Shown here: piece after piece, positions 55,797 to 64,000 of the stretch
Position numbering within the stretch: the stretch's first letter is position 1
Layout of the letters: the number at the start of each line of letters is the position of its first letter
From: Phymorhynchus buccinoides
Lineage: Eukaryota; Mollusca; Gastropoda; Neogastropoda; Raphitomidae
NCBI GenBank assembly: GCA_017654935.2
Contig: CM065697.1
Location: forward strand, 44,291,568 to 44,355,567
Direction: 5' to 3'
DNA length: 64,000 nucleotides
Notes under the pieces: generated by a model
Database searches by the model: none
Told to the model about the DNA's origin: nothing
Seen by the model: only the letters and a program-made list of their open reading frames with translations
Position numbers and translations under genes: made by a program

Positions 55797-56112
55797 CGTG
55801 GGGATACCGGGGAGTCTTTTGTATAAATAGTTCCCCCACTTTCTGAAAGTTCTGTGCTTGTAACTTCCTCTAATCTGTCACTCTCTTTGACTCTGCCTTT
55901 TCCCTTTGCTTGCTGTAATCTACCACCTTTCTGCCTTACCGGTCCATCCATTCTCCTGCCTTTTTTCACGAAACACTTTCAAAAAGAGATTTCCTCCAGC
56001 CGAAGTCGGACTTGCTGGGCCTAACTATTTCTTAGTTAGGCTCATAACGGCAGCATGACGCATCTGCACTCATAATTGACAGGAAACTGTCTGAGCGATC
56101 AAAGAAGAAGAC
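55797..56112 (+). mobile_element. SINE-A, alternative 3' subfamily
   Basis: CCGTGGGGATACCGGGGAG ... GTCGGACTTGCTGGGCC ... GAGCGATCAAAGAAGAAGA. Nearby poly-G (55537-55571) and poly-C (56157-56178) runs and LINE 3' scraps (56220-56310, 56637-56705) fill the rest of this intron. Confidence 0.85.
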
Positions 56113-56350
56113 CCGGAACCTATGCAGTTCCCTAGACCCCCGGAAGAACCCCCACCCCCCCCCCCCCCCCCCCCCCCCTTACGAATCACTTGGTCCAGCC
56201 CTGCATGATGCTCTCTCTCTCTCTCTGAGCTCTTTGTTTTGCCTCAGGGCTGAGTGTAAAAAAGCAATGTTTGCTTATCTTATAACCCTGAATAAACAAA
56301 ATTTCGTTCATTCGTTCGTTCTCTCTCACACGCACACATATGTTACTTAC

Positions 56351-56379
56351 TGCAAATTGGCCCGTACCACCAGCGGCAG
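56351..56379 (-). CDS. PTGR3: PTGR3 microexon (29 nt): AAGGTGQFA
   Basis: Acceptor GCTTTCTTTTCTAG, donor GCA|GTAAGT. Its first two bases complete Ala, giving AAAGGTGQFA with the previous exon. This glycine-rich loop (consensus AAxGGxG) binds the NADP(H) pyrophosphate in medium-chain dehydrogenase/reductases. The exon is below the size most gene finders handle but is required for a continuous protein. Confidence 0.9.
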
Positions 56380-56451
56380 CTAGAAAAGAAAGCAATCTTA
56401 AATAAAGAATCATTCATAATCACATTCATCAGCCCATTAATAAGGCGTTCT

Positions 56452-56560
56452 TTCCCCGAGGATCTTTCATAAAAATAGTTCCCCACCTTCTGAAAGTTCT
56501 GTGCTTGTAGCTTCCTCTAATCTGCCACTCTCTTTGACTCTGCCTTTTCCCCTTAGCTTT
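56452..56560 (+). mobile_element. SINE-A, central fragment
   Basis: CATAAAAATAGTTCCCC ... CTCTTTGACTCTGCCTTTTCC only. Confidence 0.7.
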
Positions 56561-56969
56561 TGCTTTCTGTCTCTGTCTGAATCTCTTTCTCTCTGTTTGT
56601 CTGTCTGTCCATCCATCCGCCTCTCTCTCACTCTCAGGGCTGAGTGTAAAAAAGCTTTGTAATGCTTATCTCATTACTCTGGGTAAATAAAATTTTGCTT
56701 TTCGTTTTGTTTCGGTTTTTTTTTTTATCTCTCTCTCTCTCTCCCTCCCTCACTCTCTCCTGTATTGTAAATGCTTGTAAATGAGGTAGAATGGTATTTT
56801 TGTTTTTGCAAAATTTGTCTATTATTATACTTAGTCATGTAACTGGTATGTCGATGACAGTATGATTTTATTTCAAGTTGTAGTACTATATCCAAACTTG
56901 ATTGAGAGTGTGAATGTGGTCTATGTTTCTTCTTCGAATTTTTATATTGTAACTATTTTACTCTTGTAT

Positions 56970-57082
56970 AATTGTGTGTGAGTATGTGCGTGCATGTATG
57001 TGTGCGTGCGTGTGTGTGCGTGCATGCGTTCATGTGTGTGTGTGTTTGTGCATGTATGTGTGTGTGTGTGTGTGTGTGCATG

Positions 57083-57136
<54 letters not shown>

Positions 57137-57179
57137 TGTGTATGTGTGTGTGCGTGTGCGTGTGCGTGCGCGCGAGCGA

Positions 57180-57205
<26 letters not shown>
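56970..57205. repeat. (GT)n/(GTGC)n microsatellite with (GA)n end
   Basis: About 235 bp. Cys-Val and His-Thr frames here are artefacts. A LINE/SINE 3' end (GAGCGCTATATAAATTCCCA, ATT triplets) follows at 57295-57352. Confidence 0.95.
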
Positions 57206-57215
<10 letters not shown>

Positions 57216-57556
57216 AGGCTGCGTGCAATCATCGTGTTTATTTTACTTTCTAATGATTCATTATTTTGTTTCCCTTTAATGTTCTTGTTATCAATGTAAA
57301 GCGCACTGAGCTCATGTGAGAAAGAGCGCTATATAAATTCCCATTATTATTATTTGGCTAAATGTCATTAAATCGTCAAACTGTCAAGTGTCTCCCTCTC
57401 TCTCTACCAAAACAGAACAGACCACATTATAACACAACATTTACACGATGAAGGCCTGCGCTGTTGAACACCCACAAGCATTCACTGACGCAGACAAAAA
57501 CTCCATCCTAACGGGCAAACAGACAGACTGAACGCGAAACTAAAAAGAAGACTCAC

Positions 57557-57596
57557 CGGTGATCAGTACTTTGTCCCCGTTCTTGACTTCCGCCAC
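57557..57596 (-). CDS. PTGR3: PTGR3 exon (40 nt): NGDKVLIT
   Basis: Acceptor GTTTTCTCCCATAG, donor ACCG|GTGAGT (phase 1). Reads VAEVKNGDKVLIT plus the split Ala codon, the strand just before the AAxGGxG loop. A MITE begins 17-20 nt upstream of the acceptor. Confidence 0.9.
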
Positions 57597-57615
57597 CTAT
57601 GGGAGAAAACAGAAA

Positions 57616-58130
57616 TACAGTGGAACCTCCCTTATAAGCCCTCCCTTATAAGCCTCCCTCCCATAATTTTTATAAGACCTACTCCCCCGTGGGGATACCG
57701 GGGGGGTCTTTTGTATAAATAGTTCCCCCACCTTCTGGAAGTTCTGTGCTTGTAACTTCCTCTAATCTATCACTCCCTTTGACTCTGCCTTTTCCCTTTG
57801 CTTGCTGTCATCTACTATCTCTCTGCCTTACCCGGTCCATTCTCCTGCCATTTTTCACGAAACGCTTTCAAAAACATTTCCTCCAGCCGAAGTCGGACTT
57901 GCTCAAATGCTGGGCCTAACTATTTCTTAGTTAGGCGCGTAGCGGCAGCATGACGCATCTGCGCTCATTATTGACAGGAAACTGAGCGATCAAAGAAGAA
58001 AAAGAATAAGACCTACTTCTCCAAGACATTGCCCTTCTTTGTAAGTATTAAAATTACTTCCCTAATAAGACCCTTCTAAGACCTCATTTTGGATGATTTT
58101 TGAAGGTCTCATAAGGGAGGTTCCACTGTA
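57616..58130. mobile_element. TACAGTGGAACC-family MITE split by SINE-A
   Basis: Ends TACAGTGGAACCTCCC and GGGAGGTTCCACTGTA; the SINE at 57684-58005 lies inside. Confidence 0.9.
57684..58005 (+). mobile_element. SINE-A with 12-bp target-site duplication
   Basis: Flanked by ATAAGACCTACT at 57672-57683 and 58006-58017. Runs from CCCCCGTGGGGATACC to GAGCGATCAAAGAAGAAAAAGA, so it is bounded exactly and lacks the longer head of other copies. Confidence 0.92.
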
Positions 58131-58153
58131 CCTCATTATTGGATCGCCTTGGT

Positions 58154-58526
58154 TTAACCCCTTCCCTGCCCAGTCCCCTGTCTACTAGGGGAAGACGGGG
58201 TAAAAAGCGCATGGGCGGGTAAGAAGCCCACCCCAATTATCTCATGAAATGAAGCAAATTTCAGTCTCATTTTGCCCATGAGATGAGCGTTAATGTCTAG
58301 CATTCGTCTCATGGGCAAATTTGACTGAAATTTTCTTTATTTCATGAGATAATTGGGGTGGGCTTCTTACCCGCCCATGCGCTTTTTACCCCGTCTTCCC
58401 CTACGTGGTGCGTGATGTCATTGATGATGTCATACCTTTCGATGCCATAGCCCTGGAATGGTGTTTTTTGGTTTTGACAAGTCAGGAAAGATAAATGTCT
58501 AGACCATTTTCTCAGATTGAGTCTAA
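58154..58526. mobile_element. TTAACCCCTTCCCTGCC-family MITE containing the palindrome
   Basis: Starts TTAACCCCTTCCCTGCC. The interior (GATGTCATTGATGATGTCAT, TTCTCAGATTGAGTCTAA) continues after the 58188-58401 palindrome. The right TTAA end was not found. Confidence 0.78.
58188..58401. mobile_element. Long palindromic (foldback) MITE, copy 2
   Basis: Same arms as 8821-9035, flanked by TA, loop GCGTTAATGTCTAGCAT in the inverse orientation. Confidence 0.95.
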
Positions 58527-58659
58527 CAGGTCTCACTGCATTAAGCCTTTAGGTCATGCCTGGAACTCATTTCAGTGTTGTTTCTCTACAAGTTGGGGCC
58601 TTAGTTGGTTCTGTACCACGATTTTCAGAGGATTGTATCTCAGATTACTCTGATGCCTG
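58527..58659. mobile_element. CAGGCATCAGA-type MITE, right-end fragment
   Basis: GGAACTCATTTCAGTGTTGT ... GATTACTCTGATGCCTG; ends 21 nt from the donor of the next PTGR3 exon. Confidence 0.75.
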
Positions 58660-58680
58660 CAGGACAGACAGATACTTGAC

Positions 58681-58779
58681 CTTGTCCAAGCTGATGGCTG
58701 CCGTCAGGCCGCTGAGCATGAAAGGCAGGAATTTGGGATCCACCGCCGGCAGAGGCACCGCTTGCTTGGCTTCCACAAT
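58681..58779 (-). CDS. PTGR3: PTGR3 exon: substrate-site segment
   Basis: 33 codons, phase 0. Reads IVEAKQAVPLPAVDPKFLPF then MLSGLTAAISLDK; the LSG-TA-ISL motif matches the LVSGTTAYISL stretch of PTGR3. The acceptor (TATGTGGTAG) and donor (AAG|GTCAAG) are both weak, but the protein fit is exact on both sides. Confidence 0.9.
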
Positions 58780-58892
58780 CTACCACATAAATCACAATTA
58801 TTCAGCTTTTATCATTAATAAAGTGCGATTCAGTGAGGAAAAAGCATGGTATAGACAGATACTCGACTCAACTTTATTTTGTTCTTGTATAA

Positions 58893-59212
58893 AGAATCCT
58901 CTTGTGGGGATACCGGGGGTCTTTTGTATAAATAGTTCCCCTCACCTTCTGGAAGTTCTGTGCTTGTAACTTCCTCTAATCTGTCACACTCTTTGACTCT
59001 GCCTTTTTCCCTTTGCTTACTGTCATCTACTATCTTTCTGCCTTGCTGGTTGATTCGCCTGCCTTTTTTTAAGAAACACTTTCAAAAAGATTCCCTCCAG
59101 CCGAAGTCGGACTTGCTGGGCCTATTTCTTAGTTAGGCGCATAACGGCAGTATGACGCATCTGCGCTCATAATTGATAGGAAACTGTCTGAGCGATCGAA
59201 GAAGAAGAAGTC
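58893..59212 (+). mobile_element. SINE-A, alternative 3' subfamily
   Basis: CTTGTGGGGATACCGGGGG ... GTCGGACTTGCTGGGCC ... GATCGAAGAAGAAGAAG. Confidence 0.87.
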
Positions 59213-59224
59213 TAAAGAATAATT

Positions 59225-60010
59225 TTGTTGCTGTCACGTCACAAACATTGTGGTTGTCCCTTGGATGCGAGGATGACATTCTCGCTGTGCCCTCATCGGC
59301 GGATGCGCGTGTGGCTTCAGAGACCAAACTCAGAAGCGCACATCAGGCGATTGCAGGCGGGACATGGAACACCGGCTGTGACACTGACAGCGACAGATGC
59401 AGCTCTGTGACGCCGCTCTCGTGCTGTTGCCAGGCACTGCCGTTAATCATCCTCGAAACTCTTCACGGCTCTCCTGGTCAGGGCACATCACTGGTTCTGT
59501 TGGCTGCAGCAGCTTCGAGCTGACGAGGCTGAACCCTGGCCCACTTGAGGTTGGCCTTGAGGTTATTCTTGAATCTCTTCTTGGGGCGACCCTGCTTGCG
59601 GCTGCCTTGTGTCAGCTCAGCGTAGAGAAGCTGACGAGGGATCCTGGACTCCTCCGTGCGGATGACGTGGCCAGTTCAATGAAGCTGAGCTTGGACAGTT
59701 GGAGGATTTTCTCTTCGATGCTCGTCGTGCTGGCTCTGTCAAGGACCTCTTGGTTGGTAACGCGGTCCTGCCACTGTATCCGCATGATTGACCGCAGAGA
59801 GCGCTGGTGGAATTGCTCAAGCTTCTTGATTTTAGCTGCGGTACAGAGTCCGTGTTTCGCAGCCATAGAGCTGTGATGTGCGAACCACAGCATTGTACAC
59901 CTTCAGCTTGGTTGAGAGACGAATGTTTTTGTGCTGCAAGACTTTGGTGCGGAGTCTGCCGAGTGCCTGGCTGGCTTTCTGGATTGTGGCTGCAATCTCT
60001 TTGCCCAAGG
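59225..60010 (-). pseudogene. LINE ORF2 3' end with C2H2-like tail, degraded
   Basis: The minus strand reads ASQALGRLRTKVLQHKNIRL, KLKVYNAVVRTSQLYGCET, then (shifted) KKLEQFHQRSLRSIMRIQWQ and DRVTNQEVLDRASTTSIEEK, then ELTQGSRKQGRPKKRFK and finally a CPACNRL...H-type finger. This is the C terminus of a reverse-transcriptase ORF common in invertebrates. Several frameshifts and stops make it dead. It begins about 32 nt after the PTGR3 donor at 60042. Confidence 0.85.
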
Positions 60011-60042
60011 GTGAAAGGGTTAAAGTGTGTTACATTACTCAC

Positions 60043-60141
60043 CTTGTAGTCGGCGAAGGCTCCGTAGCTGAGGTAGACCACGGGTTGTCCCACAGTGAAG
60101 CTACCCACACTCTCCCCTATAGCCGCCACCTCCCCTAAACC
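60043..60141 (-). CDS. PTGR3: PTGR3 exon: GLGEVAAIGESVGSF
   Basis: 33 codons, phase 0; acceptor CTGTCCATACAG, donor AAG|GTGAGT. Reads GLGEVAAIGESVGSFTVGQP then VVYLSYGAFADYK, matching G-GEVVA-G-S...VGQ-V-Y---GSFAEY in PTGR3. Its acceptor and first 27 nt are repeated about ten more times just upstream (60117-60940). Confidence 0.92.
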
Positions 60142-60940
60142 CTGTATGGACAGCAGGCAAAGAGCAAACATGGTACCTTGCAACACACTTTACCCTATAG
60201 CCGTCACCTCCACTAAGCCCTGTATGGAAAAGTAGGAACACACATGGTACCTTGTACCACACATTACCCTATAGCCGCCACCTCCACTAAACTCTGTATG
60301 AACAGCAGGCAAAGAGCAAACATGGTACCTTGTACCACACTTTACCCTAATATAGCCGCCACCTCCACTAAACTCTGCATGAACAGCAGGCAAAGATGAC
60401 ACATGGTACCTTGTACCACACTTCCCCTATAGCCACCACCTCCCCTAAACCCTGCATGATAAACCCTCCACACTTTACCCTATAGCCGTCACCTCCACTA
60501 AGCCCTGTATGGAAAAGTAGGAACACACATGATACCTTGTACCACACTTTACCCTATAGCTGCCACCTCCACTAAACTCTGTATGAACAGCAGGCAAAGA
60601 GCAAACATGGTACCTTGCAACACACTTTACCCTATAGCCGCCACCTCCCTTAAACCCTGTATGAACAGCAGGCAAAGAGCAAACATGGTACCTTGTAACA
60701 CACTTTACCCTATAGCCGTCACCTCCCCTAAACCCTGCATGAAAAAGTAGGAACACACATGGTACCTTGGTAAGTTATCCGCATTCTCCCATATAATCAC
60801 AACCTCCCCTAAACGCTGTATGAAAAAGTAGGAACACACATGGTACCTTGGTAAGTTACCCGCACTCTCCCCTACAATCACAACCTCCCCTAAATGCTTT
60901 ATGAACAGCAGGCAGAGATGACACATGGTGCATTAGTAAG
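60117..60940. repeat. Tandem array of a PTGR3 intron/exon boundary, about 11 units
   Basis: Units of 54-81 bp start near 60117, 60191, 60266, 60344, 60425, 60479, 60551, 60630, 60708, 60788 and 60868. Each carries (plus strand) CCTATAGCCGCCACCTCCMC, which is the first coding 27 nt reversed, then TAAACYCTGTATG (the acceptor reversed) and GGCAAAGAGCAAACATGG. Unit 60117 is the real boundary; the others are copies. Confidence 0.9.
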
Positions 60941-61050
60941 CTTAATACTGCTATCGCTGTTGATTTGAAAGAGAGAGGGGGTGGAGCAGAGAAGGAAACA
61001 AAAGTGAAAGATAGAGAGGGAGAGAAAGACAGACAGACACAGAGGGGAGG

Positions 61051-61257
<207 letters not shown>

Positions 61258-61499
61258 ACAGACAGACACACACACTTTAGAAAAGACAAAGAGAGACACA
61301 TTAGATCAAATAAATGAAATGTAACAAAGGTAACGAGATAAGCATAAAATCAATAATGCTTTTGGATTGACAGATCTGAGTGAAGGCTTTGGTCAGACAC
61401 AGAGACAGTTCTATTTTGGATTTAATTTTTTTTTGGTGTGGGGATGTTTGTGAGGGAGGTGGGGGTGCGCCTTATAATATGATGCAGCTTTTAGTCAAT

Positions 61500-61880
61500 T
61501 CTTCTTTTTCGGTGTTCCCAGGCCATAAGGCCATAATGGGTAAGGTACATATGTGTGTCTGTTTTTTTAGTTTTCACTGGTCTCCCCACTGCATACAGCT
61601 GACACATTCCAATTTCGGAGGAACTCAAAGCAGAATTATTTGAAAGAAAGGCAGGAGAATGAGCCAATAAGTCCAGAAAATAGATGGTAGTAAGAAAAGG
61701 AAAAGGCAGAGTCAAAGGGAGTGACAGATTAGAGGAAGTTACAAGCACAGATCTTCCAGAAGGTGGGGCAACTATTTATACAAAAGACCCCTGGTATCCC
61801 CACGGGGAGAGACTCGTGGAGGGGGCGGGGTCATCAAGCAGCCGCATATGGAGACACAAGGCATCCAGTCGGCCACTGCC
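61500..61880 (-). mobile_element. SINE-A, near full length
   Basis: Tail side CTTCTTTTTCGG at left, GGCCATAAGGCC, centre, head to GGCAGTGGCCGACTGGATGC on minus. Confidence 0.85.
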
Positions 61881-61931
61881 ATGTCTTAGTCAACAGCATA
61901 CAGTATTACACATCTTGAATGCAAATTGTTA

Positions 61932-62328
61932 TACCGTAAAAACTGGACTATAAGACGCACCTGTATATAAGCCACATCCCTTAAATTGACAAAATATTAG
62001 GTATTTATTCACATATAAGCCACACCAGTTTATAAGCCGCAGAGAAAATTAAATGTGCACAAATATAGAATTTTTCCTGTCAGAACATGAGAATTTAATG
62101 CTCTCAGACACTTTAAATGTGAGATTTGAATCTATTGATAACCAAAACCAGTTTTGAATCTCAAAGCTCAAAATAGGCTGAATAATTTGGCCAGAAACAA
62201 ATTTAATCATACTGATAAATGTATAATGGGGAAACCCCCACACATAAGCCGCATCGGTCTATAAGCTGTATGGGCCAAAGTTGAGGAAAAAAAGTAGCGG
62301 CTTATAGTCTGCATTTTACAGTACTATG
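61932..62328. mobile_element. MITE related to the TATAAGGCGC type, long form
   Basis: TACCGTAAAAACTGGACTAT at left, ATAGTCTGCATTTTACAGTA at right. Repeated ATAAGCC-CA motifs lie inside near both ends. Confidence 0.78.
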
Positions 62329-62389
62329 CATATTTTGAATGCTGAATCGTCTATGAAATTGGCAAACCTCTATGTAGGCCAAATTATAC

Positions 62390-62477
62390 CTCAAAGCCGG
62401 CATCGAAAGGCGGTTTGTGTGAAGGATCATAACGACCGGCCGTGAAGTTGACATCAGAGGCATTGATTCCCACATAC
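62390..62477 (-). CDS. PTGR3: PTGR3, first exon in this window: GINASDVN
   Basis: Prostaglandin reductase 3 (ZADH2), a zinc-free medium-chain dehydrogenase/reductase that uses NADPH to reduce 15-keto-prostaglandins; reported as peroxisomal in vertebrates. Eleven minus-strand exons (62390, 60043, 58681, 57557, 56351, 54323, 51643, 49032, 45177, 41839, 37734) join without frame error to 298 residues. This one reads [20 protein letters not shown] then KPPFDAGFE, almost the same as the vertebrate [25 protein letters not shown]. The donor is GAG|GTATAA; the acceptor tract is a TTCA tetranucleotide repeat. About 70 N-terminal residues must lie in exons beyond 64000. Family identity is strong; substrate is inferred. 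Confidence 0.93.
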
Positions 62478-62478
62478 C

Positions 62479-62512
62479 TGAATGAATGAATGAATGAATG
62501 AATGAATGAATC
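62479..62512. repeat. (TGAA)n tetranucleotide at a PTGR3 acceptor
   Basis: Eight TGAA units on plus. On minus they form (TTCA)n running directly into the CAG acceptor, replacing a normal pyrimidine tract. Confidence 0.92.
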
Positions 62513-63189
62513 TTTAATTTAATGTCTTTTCACATGAATAGTGATTTTAAACAACATGCGCAAATGTAACCAATTAAACCAATTTTTTTTTTTTTTTTTA
62601 AATGCAAGCTTTAAATTTTTTTCATAAAAATGACAACACACAAAGTAAATGATACTGATGAGAGACTGATACACGATAATGTAATCTTTTTTTTTTTTTC
62701 CCCCCCCCCCCTCTTATACATGTATTGGTTGTCCATTCGATGTGCATGCTTTCGTTGTTGTTGGATTGTGTCTTGTGCAAAACCAAAACGATTTCCTTTC
62801 TATTACGATGCATTGGCTGATTAAAGAATCTTGAATCTTGAAAACATCTACAGTAAGCTTCCAATAGGCGTGGACAGCACTAATTTTGCAATTAAAGCAA
62901 TGTCAATTTTTGGGTCACTTAAGATATCCTTGGTATTATTATACTTATGAAAAAAGTCCATATTGAACATTCGGTATTTAGAGAGCAACATTAGGCATTC
63001 TAATAGTAAATGATGAATTGATAATCTCTGGGTGCAGAGACCAATTAGTTTCTATGTATTTAGTTGTCCATGAATTTAGGCATATACATACATATACATA
63101 CCTGAATCAAGAGACAAACGTGCATTATTTACCTTGAAACATTATTACTGCTAACATTGTAACAAACTGGAATTCTGTTTCTTCCATTA

Positions 63190-63240
<51 letters not shown>

Positions 63241-63478
63241 TACACACACACACACACACACGCATGCATGCAAGCATATAAACATTCAAACATGTTCACT
63301 TTTGAGCATATGTGCAGACAAGCACAGTAAAAGCATTTGAAATAATAATAATAATATATTTATATAGCGCTTTACCTCAAATGAGCCCAAAGCGCATTAC
63401 AATTGAATATTCATCAAGAAGTAGACAAAAAAAAGTGTTTAAGAATGACACAAACCAGCAACGCATATATTACAAAGC

Positions 63479-63542
<64 letters not shown>

Positions 63543-64000
63543 TTTATTGACACCAACTCATTATTCATCTTTCATTCAGTAAGCCATAGCAACTGAGTTG
63601 CACGGACTGACCACATACACCAACACACATACACAAACGTTAGAGGATACACATACAAATACACTCACACACAACGTACGCACGCAGACAGACACATACA
63701 TACATAGTACCATCGATGACTACTTACCAAGAACCTGAGTCAGAAGCATCCCTCTTTCATAAAAATAGTTCCCCCACCTTCTTGAAGTTATGTGCTTTCA
63801 ACTTCCTCTGGTCTGCCACCTTCTTTAACTCTGCTTTTTCCCTTTGCTTTCTATCTTATACTACCTTCCTGACTAGTTATTGGCCCATTCTGCTGCCTTT
63901 CTTTAAAAAAAAGTTCCAAATAACTTTTCTCCTTCGAGCTCCTCCGAAATCGGAATGCGTCGGCTGTACGCAGCGGGGAGACCAGTGAAAACTGAAAACC
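62513..64000. other. PTGR3 upstream intron, repeats
   Basis: No further PTGR3 exon recognised. Holds a LINE-like 3' end (GATTAAAGAATCTTGAATCT at about 62819), CA runs 63190-63260, a GCGCTTTACC hairpin scrap at 63365-63400, and CT/CA runs 63480-63542. Confidence 0.5.
63750..64000 (+). mobile_element. SINE-A, cut by the window edge
   Basis: TTCATAAAAATAGTTCCCCC through the centre to CGGGGAGACCAGTGAAAACT; continues outside. Confidence 0.85.

Noticed and set aside
56953..57299. His-Thr and Cys-Val open frames
   Set aside because: (GT)n microsatellite.
59397..59876. Open frame on plus over 59.4-59.9 kb
   Set aside because: Antisense of the LINE ORF2 remnant on minus.

Overview
The window is nuclear DNA of a repeat-rich animal. 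Genes are cut into short exons with GT-AG introns, no operons are visible, and most of the sequence is transposon debris and simple repeats. Repeat style (dense SINEs, foldback elements, many CA/GA/CT microsatellites) and protein similarity suggest a mollusc, perhaps a marine caenogastropod. That placement is inference.

Three protein-coding genes can be read. (1) Minus strand, about 3.77-6.17 kb: an SR-like RNA-binding protein with an N-terminal RS domain, an RRM and a CCHC zinc knuckle. Two coding exons are found and the 3' end is unresolved. (2) Plus strand, 19.0-31.7 kb: an SRSF7 orthologue with four coding exons (RRM start; RRM end + poly-Gly + zinc knuckle; RS; RS tail), a 3' UTR and a poly(A) signal. 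Its third intron holds a 572-nt cassette exon with an early in-frame stop, which has the architecture of an SR-protein poison exon and contains a degenerate ~30-bp tandem motif. (3) Minus strand, 37.7-62.5 kb: eleven exons of prostaglandin reductase 3 (PTGR3/ZADH2), from residues near GINASDVN to the stop codon. The first exons lie beyond the right edge.

Genes 1 and 2 are divergent, about 13 kb apart, and both are RRM + CCHC splicing factors with the RS domain on opposite sides. Genes 2 and 3 converge across a 6 kb repeat-filled gap.

The rest is mobile DNA: at least 19 copies of one SINE-like family (SINE-A), three other SINE families, several terminal-inverted-repeat MITE families (TA, TTAA and hAT-like types), foldback palindromes, six degraded LINE 3' ends, and tandem arrays. 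Nested insertions date several families relative to each other, and some give exact element ends through target-site duplications. Many elements sit within 10-30 nt of PTGR3 splice sites, and one tandem array consists of about 11 copies of a PTGR3 3' splice site. No tRNA or rRNA gene, CRISPR array or virus-like gene was found.
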